Assembly (NCBI GenBank): GCA_048465415.1
Contig: DBFWLO010000015.1
Coordinates: forward strand, 94,473 to 158,472
Reading direction: 5' to 3'
Source of the DNA: Scatosoma sp048465415
GTDB taxonomy: Bacteria; Bacillota; Clostridia; Christensenellales; Borkfalkiaceae
DNA: 64,000 nt
Shown: piece after piece, positions 30,970-39,461 of the stretch
How the letters are laid out: each line of letters begins with the position of its first letter
How positions within the stretch are numbered: the first letter of the stretch is position 1
Notes under the pieces: generated by a model
The model's database searches: none
What the model was told of the DNA's origin: nothing
What the model saw: only the letters and a program-made list of their open reading frames with translations
Translations under genes and position numbers: made by a program

Positions 30970-31026
30970 AAAATATTCAAAATAGACTAAAATATTCAAA
31001 ATATCAGCCAAAATATTCAAAAAATA
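30970..31026. repeat. three AAAATATTCAAAA repeats, about 20-bp phased
   Basis: Copies begin at 30970, 30989 and 31010 (19- and 21-bp steps) and end 25 bp left of the att core. They are candidate integrase arm-type sites. Degenerate versions at the same spacing occur at 26000, 26019 and 26040. Confidence 0.6.
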
Positions 31027-31050
31027 CGTAATTTTTATAAAATTTAACGG

Positions 31051-31095
31051 TTCCCAAGCTGATTCCGGCGAGTTCGACTCTCGTCACCTGCTCCA
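31051..31095. repeat. right attachment core (attR)
   Basis: Perfect 45-bp copy of the tRNA-Gly 3' end (7915-7959), without a 5' tRNA half. Confidence 0.93.
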
Positions 31096-31123
31096 TAATG
31101 TGTGCATAAAAAAGATATTTAGC

Positions 31124-31154
31124 CCTGAAACCCCGCTGCCAGCGGGGTTTCAGG
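31124..31154. other. perfect 15-bp hairpin after attR
   Basis: CCTGAAACCCCGCTG with its exact complement around a single C. No T run. It lies where the tRNA-Gly terminator would be at an unoccupied site. The rest of 31096-31250 shows no gene. Confidence 0.5.
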
Positions 31155-31250
31155 CGTTTACAGGGGCTGGAAATTGACGTTCAATTTCATAGATGTAAAG
31201 TGGTCGTTTCCCGAAACTGACGGGAGTCGAACTCAACCGTAACCAAATAG

Positions 31251-31285
31251 AGCACATAGAAAAGAAAAATCTATGTGCTTTTTTT
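31251..31285 (+). terminator. terminator-like hairpin before the ART-like gene
   Basis: AGCACATAGA / TCTATGTGCT, 9-nt loop, six Ts, 28 bp before the next start codon. Confidence 0.75.
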
Positions 31286-31312
31286 GTTGTCCAAAAACCG
31301 CAAGGAGGAGAG

Positions 31313-32050
31313 ATGAAATCCGAAACAGACTTAGAGGAGGTAAAAAGAATTGCTCGTATATTTTTAATGTTTGAAGCGCAAAAAACGGAGTTCTCGCCCA
31401 TGATAGTGAAGCATCCGTTCACAGATTCCGGGATCGTCTTTTGCAAAGAAAACGAAAGCATTCTCTTGAAAAATATTTTGACAGATGAGTCGGACGCGGG
31501 ATATTGGCGGGAGGAAATGTGGGGACAGATCCAGGCCGCAAAGTCGGCGCATGAAATTATTTTTCGCATGACAAAATCCTATCGTCTGGTTTTTCTAAAA
31601 TACGTGGAAGCATATTTGTCGAGGCGAGACTTGTCTCAAATTCTCGGTAGCACCTGGGTGAGCGTAGAAGCGCCGAATATAGATCCGAATTTTAGTCAAA
31701 GGGAATTGATACCGCTATTTGAAAAAGCAGATCCAGGGGAACTAATGGACAAAGACGAGTTGGAACAATGGGAGGCTTTGGATGAAAGCGTTACGGTCTA
31801 TCGCGGAGTAACATCGCATAATGCAAAAAATATACGGGCACTCTCGTGGTCATTGGACAAAAACGTAGCGACATGGTTTGCGAGTCGATTTCAAGAAGAT
31901 GGAAGAGTATATGAAGCACAAATAAATAAGGAACATATCTATGCGCTCTTTAATGGGCGTAGAGAATGGGAGGTAATCGTGGATCCCAAATTTCTGAGGG
32001 AGATACAGGAAACAGAAGAATGGGAAGAAGGACTATCCATTAAGCAATAA
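31313..32050 (+). CDS. ADP-ribosyltransferase-like protein
   Basis: 245 residues, AAGGAGGAG before the ATG. The C-terminal half carries the pattern of R-S-E-type ARTs: VTVYRGVTSHNAKN (Arg of beta strand 1), ALSWSLDKNVATWFASRF (Ser-Trp-Ser strand then W-F-A), and NGRREWEVIVDP (the E-x-E pair as EWE). Such proteins transfer ADP-ribose from NAD to a target and occur as phage or element toxins and modifiers. The N-terminal half is helical and unassigned. Target unknown. It stands alone between two terminator hairpins. Confidence 0.65.
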   Translation: MKSETDLEEVKRIARIFLMFEAQKTEFSPMIVKHPFTDSGIVFCKENESILLKNILTDESDAGYWREEMWGQIQAAKSAHEIIFRMTKSYRLVFLKYVEAYLSRRDLSQILGSTWVSVEAPNIDPNFSQRELIPLFEKADPGELMDKDELEQWEALDESVTVYRGVTSHNAKNIRALSWSLDKNVATWFASRFQEDGRVYEAQINKEHIYALFNGRREWEVIVDPKFLREIQETEEWEEGLSIKQ

Positions 32051-32075
32051 CCACAATTTAATAATCTTTTAATAA

Positions 32076-32126
32076 AAGTCGATTGTTTGAACGAGATGAT
32101 ATCTCGAAAAACAGTCGGCTTTTTTC
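32076..32126 (+). terminator. two-tier hairpin and T run
   Basis: Outer stem AAGTCGATTGTTT / AAACAGTCGGCTT, inner stem CGAGAT / ATCTCG, then six Ts. It follows the ART-like gene and lies 57 nt before the next start. Confidence 0.75.
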
Positions 32127-32182
32127 ATGTCAAAAATCTGCGTTGAGACGCGATAATAAATAAAACCAGCGAGGACAGAAAA

Positions 32183-32560
32183 ATGAATTTCAAAAATGAA
32201 AGCCACAAAAGAGCATTTATGTCAAAAGCAAAAGTCATGAACATAGCGAATAAAGAGCTGATGTGTAAGCTCTATCTGCTGACGGCGGACGTAAAACTTT
32301 GGCAGCTAACCAAGCGTTGTATGGAAACGAACCAGATCCCTTTACATCTAATTCACTTACGTCCGGGAACAGAGGAACGATATATCTTGCTTTGCTGTGC
32401 GAAAGATTTGACGATGGGGACGAAGTATTTATCGATAGCGGATCTCTCGGACTCGAACGTAATCTCACCGCAGATGTTTAACATTCTGAGCAATGCGATA
32501 GCGATCAGAAGATTCGGACTGGACGCCATTCAATACAAAGGAAGGAGGGAGGGCAAATGA
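32183..32560 (+). CDS. DUF6075-like ICE protein
   Basis: 125 residues, MNFKNESHKRAFMSKAKVMN, helical, with YLSIADLSDSNVISPQMFNI near the end. Similar short proteins beginning MNF-x-N/D-x-x-H are regular members of Clostridial conjugative elements (DUF6075, from memory). Its stop overlaps the next start by 4 nt. Confidence 0.6.
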   Translation: MNFKNESHKRAFMSKAKVMNIANKELMCKLYLLTADVKLWQLTKRCMETNQIPLHLIHLRPGTEERYILLCCAKDLTMGTKYLSIADLSDSNVISPQMFNILSNAIAIRRFGLDAIQYKGRREGK

Positions 32561-33714
32561 TAAGCTTAAACATCGAATACGAAAATGAGAATGTGGGTAT
32601 AGGGTTTCCGTGCGAAGAAAGCGAATTGGAAAGAGCGTTAAAATACCTCAAAATACCTTCCAGCTTCCCGCCGAAGGTATATGTAAAGAAAGTGTTAGAG
32701 CCGCGCGATTTATCGGTGCTTACAGGCAAGGAATTGAATCTGGATGAGGTGAACTATCTTGCGAAGCTAATGGAAGGCCTTTGGTTTGAAGAGTTTGACA
32801 CACTGTATGCGATAGCAGCGTATAAAGGGTATGATGAGCCAAAAGCATTGATCAATCAGATCTTCAATTTAAACTGCTATACATTGATCAGAGACATAGG
32901 GCACATGTCGAGAGTGGGGAGAGACCACTTGCTGAGGATAAAAGGTGAGCTCACGCCCGAGGAAGAAGAGAAAACGGATTTTGCAAAAATCAGTCGGGAA
33001 TTGCTGGAATCAGGGAAAGGGGTATGGACAGATTACGGACTGCTGTTCAGAAACGAAGAAATTCCTTTTGAGGAAGTATATGACGGCCAAGTATTTCCCC
33101 CGTACGATTATAACGGCAAAAAGTGGTTATTAAGGGTTGAAATAGGCTATGGCGAGAAAACAGAATCCGTTTATTTGCCGACAGAGCCGCTGGCGATCAC
33201 GAAATCAGTGTTGCGGCTTGGAGCGCCTTCCCCCGAAAGCTGTCGTTATGTTTTAGAGAAAATGAATATAGGGGATGAAGAATGGGAAGCTCGTTTTGAC
33301 GCCTTCTTAAAAAGCGAAAACATTTTTAATAACAGCGAAAACATCTTTAATATCAATAAACTCTTGTTGAATGTCGGCTTATGCAAGGCAGAGGTAGAGA
33401 AATTTAGAGCCTTAATAGACTACGTGGAAGATAAAACGCTATCAACGCTTTTAAAACTCTCAGAACGTATGGATGAATTTTTATATTTCCCATACGTGAA
33501 CGACTACGAGAGTGTGGGGCAAAATATAAGAAAATATTTCTATGAAATAGGCGAAAAGATGGAAGAAGGCAGCGACTATGAAGACATAGGAAAACGTTAC
33601 GAGCGTAACAACCACGGTCGGTTTGTGAATAACGGATTTGTGTGTACAGTCAAGAGCGAAACGCTGGAAGAGATTCTTTGGAGAGACGCTGGACAGAAAT
33701 TAGGCGGCCTGTAA
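32557..33714 (+). CDS. ArdA-like antirestriction protein, paralogue 1
   Basis: 385 residues. The ArdA-type core is ELNLDEVNYLAKLMEGLWFE, then EPKALINQIFNLNCYTLIRD and TDYGLLFRNEEIPFEEVYDG. ArdA proteins are acidic DNA mimics that block type I restriction enzymes after entry into a new host; here the core is embedded in a longer protein with a C-terminal helical domain. Followed by a relic of the 35019-type partner. Three more paralogues are in the element (33873, 41915, 44164). Confidence 0.72.
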   Translation: MISLNIEYENENVGIGFPCEESELERALKYLKIPSSFPPKVYVKKVLEPRDLSVLTGKELNLDEVNYLAKLMEGLWFEEFDTLYAIAAYKGYDEPKALINQIFNLNCYTLIRDIGHMSRVGRDHLLRIKGELTPEEEEKTDFAKISRELLESGKGVWTDYGLLFRNEEIPFEEVYDGQVFPPYDYNGKKWLLRVEIGYGEKTESVYLPTEPLAITKSVLRLGAPSPESCRYVLEKMNIGDEEWEARFDAFLKSENIFNNSENIFNINKLLLNVGLCKAEVEKFRALIDYVEDKTLSTLLKLSERMDEFLYFPYVNDYESVGQNIRKYFYEIGEKMEEGSDYEDIGKRYERNNHGRFVNNGFVCTVKSETLEEILWRDAGQKLGGL

Positions 33715-33715
33715 G

Positions 33716-33844
33716 ATGTTGTATGCAAGTAGTGAAAACAAGGAAGGAAAAGCTATCGACTCAGATTTGAGCGAGAGCGAAGTTGAGATAAGTCTCCGGT
33801 TTGGACTTTGGAATAAATCAGCCTCCGTTTCAGCTTGGATGTGA
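33716..33844 (+). pseudogene. N-terminal relic of the 35019-type partner gene
   Basis: 42 codons: MLYASSENKEGKAIDSDLSE... aligns with MLKTSIENRDGETLELDLSE of the gene at 35019, then diverges and stops. It shows that the ArdA-like and partner genes were duplicated together and one partner was lost. Confidence 0.6.
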
Positions 33845-33872
33845 TCGAAAATAAAGGAAGGAGGGAGAATAA

Positions 33873-35018
33873 ATGATAACCTTAAACGTGAAAAACGGAA
33901 AGAAGAATGTGGATATAGAGTTTCCCTGTGGAGAACAACTTTTACGACGTACATTGGGAAAACTGAAAATGTCGGAGACTATGCCGCCGAAGGTATATGT
34001 GACGGAAGTAGTGGAGCCGCGAGGTTTATCAATACTTGAAAGCAAAGTGTTAAATCTCGATGAGGTGAACTACCTTGCCAAGCGAATGGAAAGTCTAACG
34101 AAGGAAGAAAGAGACAAGCTGTATGCGATCGCCGCGTATGAAGGGTATGACGAACCCAAAGACCTGATTAATTTAACGTTCAATTTAGATGAGTATACGC
34201 TGATTAAAGACATAGGGAACATGACGAAAGTTGGGAAACAGCATGTGATGACCATGAAAGGCGGAATGACACAAGAGGAAGCGGAGAATACAGATTTTGA
34301 GAAAATAGGTCGAGAGTTGCTCAAATCGGGGAAGGGTATATTGACGGACTATGGAATGCTCTACAAAAATGAAGAGATAGAGTTCAAAGAGGTATATGAC
34401 GGGCAAGTATTTCCGCAATATGATTATGAAGGCGCTGGTTGGCTGGACGTGGAAATAAGCTATGCCGGAAAGAAAGAATATCTCTCTCTGCCGGAAGATC
34501 CGATTGCGATTCGGAAAGCCATAGTCCGTCTCGGCGCACCTTCTTCAAAATCCTGTAATTATACTTTGATCAATTTTGCTGCGGGAACCCAGGATTGGAA
34601 GAATCGTTTCAACGATCTGTTGAAGAGAGAAAATATCTTTGACATGAATATTTTGGTAGACAATCTATCTTCAAGGGAAGAAAATTTAGAAAAAATGACA
34701 GCGTTATTAGAATGTGCGGGAGATGAATCGATGCTTGCACTGCTAAAACTTTCTGAGCGATTGGACGATTTTGAATGGATGCCGGAAGTTAAAAGTTATC
34801 AGGAGGCAGGAAGATATATTATAAAAAATTACGTAGAGTATAAAGTAGCAAAGGAATTGGAGAATTGTATCGATTATGAGAAATTAGGCAAGCAGTTTAT
34901 GGACAATCACCAAGGTCGCTTTGTGACTGGCGGGGTTGTGCATAGTGAATACGTCGATGGCGTGACAGTAGAAAAGATTCTCGGCAAAGCCGAAGAAATA
35001 AAATTAGGAGAAATATAA
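33873..35018 (+). CDS. ArdA-like antirestriction protein, paralogue 2
   Basis: 381 residues, GGAGGGAG ribosome site. Closely similar to paralogue 1: LNLDEVNYLAKRMESLTKEE, EPKDLINLTFNLDEYTLIKD, ILTDYGMLYKNEEIEFKEVY. Acidic overall. The next gene starts at the base after its stop. Function as antirestriction protein is inferred from the ArdA-like motifs and element context. Confidence 0.72.
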   Translation: MITLNVKNGKKNVDIEFPCGEQLLRRTLGKLKMSETMPPKVYVTEVVEPRGLSILESKVLNLDEVNYLAKRMESLTKEERDKLYAIAAYEGYDEPKDLINLTFNLDEYTLIKDIGNMTKVGKQHVMTMKGGMTQEEAENTDFEKIGRELLKSGKGILTDYGMLYKNEEIEFKEVYDGQVFPQYDYEGAGWLDVEISYAGKKEYLSLPEDPIAIRKAIVRLGAPSSKSCNYTLINFAAGTQDWKNRFNDLLKRENIFDMNILVDNLSSREENLEKMTALLECAGDESMLALLKLSERLDDFEWMPEVKSYQEAGRYIIKNYVEYKVAKELENCIDYEKLGKQFMDNHQGRFVTGGVVHSEYVDGVTVEKILGKAEEIKLGEI

Positions 35019-35906
35019 ATGTTAAAAACGAGTATTGAAAACAGAGACGGAGAAACGTTGGAGTTGGACTTAAGCGAAAGCAAAACTTTCTTGCAGATAA
35101 AACTCCGAAATTTTCAAAAAGGTACCCGAATGGGAAGTCTTCCATTAAAGGGAACGCAGAGCCTGCAAGTGAAAGTGTATTCGGACGATGACGACCTGGG
35201 GGAGGGGCTGGTCAAACTCCTGACGGAGAGTGATACGCTGGAAGACGCATGGCAACTGGAATATGCGTTGACGAACGCGCGGGAAGAAATCAAACCTGAG
35301 TTGGAAGATAACCTGTTGAACGAGCAGTACCAAACGAAAGAAGACCTGTATGAGGATATACAGAAGCTGAGCTTATCGCTTGCGCCGTATACTTTAACGT
35401 TCTATTGTCCGTTGTCGGGAGGTTTGTCGGAATCAGCAGCCAAGGATCGTTTTTCGTCTGTGGACAACGCTTTCTTGCTTTCAGAGCGCGAAACAATCGC
35501 CCAAGCACTGAGGAAGGAACAAGGCCCGGACAGTGACCTGACGGAGCGTGTACAGTCGGAGACGGATCTAGACGAAAAACTGGTGCATATAGAGTGGGGC
35601 GTAGAAGAAAAGAACGGAAGGTTATACGGACGAATCGACTGTCATTTGAAAGAACCGCTTACGGAAGCGGAGACGATGCTGCTTCGAGAAGGAATCGAAG
35701 ATCAAAACAGCAACGGTTTTGGCGAGATCTTTGACGCGCATGCTATCCGAACCGAAGCGGGATATTTGTATATATCATTTTGGCTTAACGGCGACGATGA
35801 CTTTCTCTACACGGAGGAGGAAATGTCTAAGTATCTAACTGTACACCAAGAAACACAAAAAGTAAAAGGGGGTGAAACAGGTGAAGTAAAGCTAACAATA
35901 AACTGA
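35019..35906 (+). CDS. ArdA-associated ICE protein (DUF6329-like?)
   Basis: 295 residues, very acidic. Recognisable blocks: YTLTFYCPLSGGLSESAAKD, LVHIEWGVEEKNGRLYGRID, LKEPLTEAETMLLREGIEDQ and LYISFWLNGDDDFLYTEEEM. The same blocks occur in proteins next to ArdA-like genes in other Clostridial ICEs; the DUF number is from memory. Immediately downstream of ArdA-like paralogue 2, and a relic sits after paralogue 1. Confidence 0.65.
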   Translation: MLKTSIENRDGETLELDLSESKTFLQIKLRNFQKGTRMGSLPLKGTQSLQVKVYSDDDDLGEGLVKLLTESDTLEDAWQLEYALTNAREEIKPELEDNLLNEQYQTKEDLYEDIQKLSLSLAPYTLTFYCPLSGGLSESAAKDRFSSVDNAFLLSERETIAQALRKEQGPDSDLTERVQSETDLDEKLVHIEWGVEEKNGRLYGRIDCHLKEPLTEAETMLLREGIEDQNSNGFGEIFDAHAIRTEAGYLYISFWLNGDDDFLYTEEEMSKYLTVHQETQKVKGGETGEVKLTIN

Positions 35907-35947
35907 CCGAAAGACCAAAAGAAAGAATAGAAAACGGAGGAAAAACA

Positions 35948-37042
35948 ATGAAACACAGCACAAAAGCAATGGCACGAAAAAAGGTAGTCGGTGGGATCGC
36001 GGTTGGAATCGCGGTAACCCTGACAGCGGCAGGCGGAGGGATATTCTGGCATTATCAACATCTCGCGGACACGCCAACGGCGGAATTGCCGGACAATCCC
36101 ACGAAGTTCCCGGAAACGGGCGACACGGTCACCGTTACGCCGGGAACTCAGCATGGTATCAAGCTGACGAGCAAGGCGTTCACAACGGAACGCGGAACGA
36201 CGGCGCAACTGATTACGGCAACGGTACTGCCGGAGGACACAGTCAACAAATCGGTGACGTGGGAGATCGGTTTTGTAAACCCCCAGGCGAGCTGGGCTGC
36301 GGACAAAAAAGCGGAAGACTATGTGACCATGTCTCCGAACAGCTCGACGGCTACGGTGGAATGCAACAAAGCGTTTGGTGAACAGATCGCTATTACCGTG
36401 ACTGCACAAGCCAATACCAAAGCGACGGCGGAATGCACTTTGGACTATATTAAGCGAGTCACGAGTATCTCGTTTTCGGGAAAAAGAGATAATGTGCCCT
36501 ATGCGGGTACTTTATTGGATTTTACGGATCGGCCCAACGAGGTAGTCACGCATTCGATAAAGTACGAGCCCATGTATAGCGTATACACGATAGACGATAC
36601 GTTTACGGCCGAGGCGACGTTGGAAACGACGCAAACCTTACGGGATAATCTGATGGAATATGCGAAAACAGTGGACGAGACGTTTGAAGATACGTATTAT
36701 TTCACGGCAGGCTTTAATGCAAACGGAACGGAATTGGTGATAGGAGATTTTTATAGTCTTTTGAATGAACTGATAGGAATTAATAAGCATTCCACAGGCG
36801 GTCAAATCAATTTCGGCGATGCAACCGAACGTACAGACGTAGCAGAATGGAATAAATTTGTACGCTTACTCAAAGGCTTTGCAGCGAGTAAAGAGTATAA
36901 CACCGAATTCATGAAGCTGAGTGTGACGTACACGGGTGAAAATTCCTCTTATTCGGATTCGCTGTCGTATCAGTTAGGCACGATCACGGCGGACATCCTG
37001 CCCGAAAGCATTACGACGGACAAGAATCACATTATTTTCTGA
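35948..37042 (+). CDS. membrane-anchored Ig-like domain protein, paralogue 1
   Basis: 364 residues: cytoplasmic basic tail, one membrane span (about 14-36), then an extracellular part. A bacterial Ig-like (Big_2-type) domain lies at about 60-165 (KLTSKAFTTERGTTAQLITA, SVTWEIGFVNPQASW, AECTLDYIKRVTSISF), followed by a second domain of unknown fold. The C-terminus ends in -KNHIIF, part of a D/N-x-x-x-I-x-F ending shared by all paralogues. GGAGG before the ATG. Surface function unknown (adhesion, exclusion or mating-pair contact are possible). Confidence 0.7.
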   Translation: MKHSTKAMARKKVVGGIAVGIAVTLTAAGGGIFWHYQHLADTPTAELPDNPTKFPETGDTVTVTPGTQHGIKLTSKAFTTERGTTAQLITATVLPEDTVNKSVTWEIGFVNPQASWAADKKAEDYVTMSPNSSTATVECNKAFGEQIAITVTAQANTKATAECTLDYIKRVTSISFSGKRDNVPYAGTLLDFTDRPNEVVTHSIKYEPMYSVYTIDDTFTAEATLETTQTLRDNLMEYAKTVDETFEDTYYFTAGFNANGTELVIGDFYSLLNELIGINKHSTGGQINFGDATERTDVAEWNKFVRLLKGFAASKEYNTEFMKLSVTYTGENSSYSDSLSYQLGTITADILPESITTDKNHIIF

Positions 37043-37066
37043 TATAAGCTCTATGGCATGAAAGCG

Positions 37067-37100
37067 AAAAGAACGGACAGATTTATCTGCCCGTTCTTTT
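37067..37100 (+). terminator. terminator after Ig-like paralogue 1
   Basis: AAAAGAACGG-A-CAGAT with ATCTG-C-CCGTTCTTTT around TT (one internal mismatch), 24 bp after the stop and 34 bp before the next start. Confidence 0.75.
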
Positions 37101-37134
37101 CATGAGCCATGAAAAATAAACAAGGGAGTCGGTG

Positions 37135-37314
37135 ATGACAAAATTAAGTAAAACAACGCTAATAGGTATCGTGGCGCTGAACGTGGCGGCAATACTTGTC
37201 GGCGTGCTGCTGGGCTATGTATTACTGCGCCCGTGGGAAAAGGGACCTGAGGAAGGTTCGCCGGAAGCGAGGTTTGAGCAAGAGTTGGAAGGAAGGCTGC
37301 AGCCAGGTATCTAA
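37135..37314 (+). CDS. 59-residue single-span membrane protein
   Basis: MTKLSKTTLIGIVALNVAAI..., one hydrophobic span (about 8-30) and an acidic C-terminal tail (EKGPEEGSPEARFEQELEG). GGGAG precedes the ATG. It resembles the N-terminal anchor of the neighbouring Ig-like paralogues without their outer domain, so it may be a shortened member. Confidence 0.55.
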   Translation: MTKLSKTTLIGIVALNVAAILVGVLLGYVLLRPWEKGPEEGSPEARFEQELEGRLQPGI

Positions 37315-37337
37315 TAGAGCATACGAAAGGAGGTAAG

Positions 37338-37934
37338 ATGAATCATACAGACGAGTTCACAGGGGGATTGCGAAAAAAAGTGATTGTGTGCGTCATTGCT
37401 GCGGTTATTGTGATAGGGATAATCGTTGGCCTGGGAATATTCTGTTTTATAGATGATGATCAGCCAGAATCATACTTCTTGGAATATAACGGAGAAGTCA
37501 TGGACGGGCAAGAAACCATATCGTTACAAAATGGAGAGGAATATTCGTTTTCCATAAAATCGGAAACGGGAGAAGCAGTCGCATATACAGCAAAAGTGAC
37601 ATCGAATCCTGAACGGAACTTTTCTTTCAAAGTAGGTGAAGAACAGCGGTGGTTCTATGACGCGGCGGGATCCTGGAATGATTATACAAAAATATTCGAT
37701 TTGCAACAGTCGGGAGAAAAAGTCACGTTGACAGTCCCGAAAGATTTTTCCGTAAAACAGGCGATAGAAGAGCGTCATGGCGGGGAGATAGTATGGGAAA
37801 CCGGCGAAGAATTAAAAGCAGCGAACTATTTCCAACTGGTGATTGCGATAGGCGGAAAAGAATTATGCTTTGGGCTTGCAGTGGATAGTGTGGTGACAGG
37901 CATAGAAATCGATCCGCCGTCAATCACTTTTTAA
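37338..37934 (+). CDS. short membrane-anchored protein ending like the Ig-like family
   Basis: 198 residues: one span (about 14-36, VIVCVIAAVIVIGIIVGLGI), then an outer beta-rich domain (QNGEEYSFSIKSETGEAVAY) and a C-terminal VTGIEIDPPSITF, matching the IxIDxxxI-x-F ending of the Ig-like paralogues. It lacks the Big_2 core. AAGGAGG ribosome site. Function unknown. Confidence 0.6.
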   Translation: MNHTDEFTGGLRKKVIVCVIAAVIVIGIIVGLGIFCFIDDDQPESYFLEYNGEVMDGQETISLQNGEEYSFSIKSETGEAVAYTAKVTSNPERNFSFKVGEEQRWFYDAAGSWNDYTKIFDLQQSGEKVTLTVPKDFSVKQAIEERHGGEIVWETGEELKAANYFQLVIAIGGKELCFGLAVDSVVTGIEIDPPSITF

Positions 37935-38024
37935 GAAGATATGTCGGAGATAAAATGATATCAGTCGAGCGGAGAAGACTGTTTTATAACACAGCGGTTA
38001 AAAGAAAAATCGGAGAAAGATATT

Positions 38025-39077
38025 ATGAAAAGAACTATAAAATGGAGAAAGATACTAAATATAGTAGCGATGGGGCTGGCCTTAGTCATTCTGGGTATGT
38101 TTTTGGGCGGAATCCTGCAATACAATTGGGATAGCCAAAATCTAAATATTGCCGTTACCACAGGCGAGGAACAAGACAAGCGAAAGAATAACATCGGCGG
38201 AGCAGTAATGAGCGAGGGGTGCGAAAATGGAATGAAACTAATGAGTTCCAGGCTCACGCGCAGCGAATATGACGAGTACGGCGTATCCGCGTTAGCGGAG
38301 ACAGCGTATACGCTTACGGCGAAGGTAACGCCGGAAGACGCAGCCGATAAAGCGGTGGAATGGTCGATAGGTTTTGTGAATCCTTCTTCGCCCTGGGCCG
38401 TAGGAAAAAAGGCGGAAGATTATGTGACGGTCACACCGACGTCGGACGGAGCATTGACTGCTGTCGTGGAGAACGTAGCAGCATTCGGGGAGCAGATCGT
38501 TGTGAAAGCGACTTCGCGGAATAATACAGAAGCATATGCAACGTGTACGGTGGAATATTTACAGAGAATTGAAGGCAGTAAATTTCAGCTTGATAGGAAA
38601 GAATTCAATTCAAAAATTGGAGTGTCGGTTCAAACATATCAATTAAATTTCAATCCAATGAATCCGGGGACTGTGATGGCCGTTGTCACTCCAATTTATT
38701 CTACTGTTTATACGCGAGCACTTCCAGGCGGATCGGGATACTACACAATGAAACCGACGGAAGAATTTAAGACTACAATTACGAACGCAGGATTAATAGC
38801 ATCGGATATAAAAGAATATTCCGGCTCGAGCGGTCAAGTTAATGTATTTCTTAATAATGCTTGGGGTAGCGCATTATACGGGAACGACAGTGTGAAGAAA
38901 AATAAACTGATAACCGCAATAAGCAACTTCAATGGGAACGCGTATGAAATAAAGATTTATGAAAAGTCCGGCGGCGTAGAACTTAGTACATTTTATTTCA
39001 AATTAGACGCAAGTACAATCTTAGGGCAGAAAGACGTGGAAAGCATAGTGATCGACGACGCGGAACTTGTATTCTGA
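38025..39077 (+). CDS. membrane-anchored Ig-like domain protein, paralogue 2
   Basis: 350 residues: one span (about 9-28), short linker, Big_2-type domain (about 62-180; KLMSSRLTRSEYDEYGVSAL, VEWSIGFVNPSSPW, YATCTVEYLQRIEGS), an outer domain, and the ending IVIDDAELVF. Shares KKAEDYVT with paralogue 1 and PTSDGAL with paralogue 3 (61352). GGAGAAAG lies upstream. Confidence 0.7.
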   Translation: MKRTIKWRKILNIVAMGLALVILGMFLGGILQYNWDSQNLNIAVTTGEEQDKRKNNIGGAVMSEGCENGMKLMSSRLTRSEYDEYGVSALAETAYTLTAKVTPEDAADKAVEWSIGFVNPSSPWAVGKKAEDYVTVTPTSDGALTAVVENVAAFGEQIVVKATSRNNTEAYATCTVEYLQRIEGSKFQLDRKEFNSKIGVSVQTYQLNFNPMNPGTVMAVVTPIYSTVYTRALPGGSGYYTMKPTEEFKTTITNAGLIASDIKEYSGSSGQVNVFLNNAWGSALYGNDSVKKNKLITAISNFNGNAYEIKIYEKSGGVELSTFYFKLDASTILGQKDVESIVIDDAELVF

Positions 39078-39104
39078 TAAGAGAAACGGAAAATGTAGAG
39101 CCTG

Positions 39105-39433
39105 ATGCTCGGGGTCGTAGTCGGCGTCGGGTGCTATCGGGTAATAGACCAAGTGACCAGGTGAAACAAAGTGGGCAGCTCACTTTATTAACCATGGATG
39201 CAGCGATGTCGTTAACGCAAGATCAGAAAATAAGATACAATAATGCGTTTGTAAACGCACTGACAGCCTGTGGAGAGGATCCGCATGTGAATGTGGCATT
39301 GCCGTATTCGTATACGTATCGCTATGAATCGGTTTCCTCCGGTACGGCAAAGGGATACGCTTATTTTTGGGAGAACGATCTGTCTTTGCAAGGCGTGGGA
39401 CTCGACTTGAATAAGACAAGCATGTGGTTCTAA
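39105..39433 (+). pseudogene. decayed Ig-like family member
   Basis: ATG 39105 opens a hydrophobic MLGVVVGVGCYRVIDQVTR and stops; a second frame (from 39131, or ATG 39197) continues AAMSLTQDQKIRYNNAFVNA to GVGLDLNKTSMWF, which is the family's C-terminal ending. The central Ig-like core is gone. The second frame alone could give about 79 residues from ATG 39197. A small GTGGTT/AACCAC hairpin overlaps the stop. Confidence 0.5.
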
Positions 39434-39461
39434 AACCACTCAATAGCAAATGGAGGAATAA

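Larger units (their letters stand above)
7915..31095. mobile_element. tRNA-Gly-integrated genomic island, 23.2 kb composite
   Basis: It is bounded by the 45-bp tRNA-derived direct repeat. Contents from left: excisionase-like gene, broken tyrosine integrase, AT-rich cassette, long minus-strand accessory operon with PcfJ/PcfK, paired-HTH regulators, ECF sigma unit, MKY-LTKEW family genes, restriction-modification unit and relics of another element. Two further tRNA-like att fragments inside (26072 and 29342) show that it was assembled by several integrations. With the integrase truncated, autonomous movement is unlikely. Confidence 0.85.

Noticed and set aside
31201..31240. Another tRNA-like T-arm on the minus strand (GAGTTCGACTCCCGTC)
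   Set aside because: Only the T-loop region is tRNA-like, with no CCA or anticodon part in register, so it was not counted as an att site.
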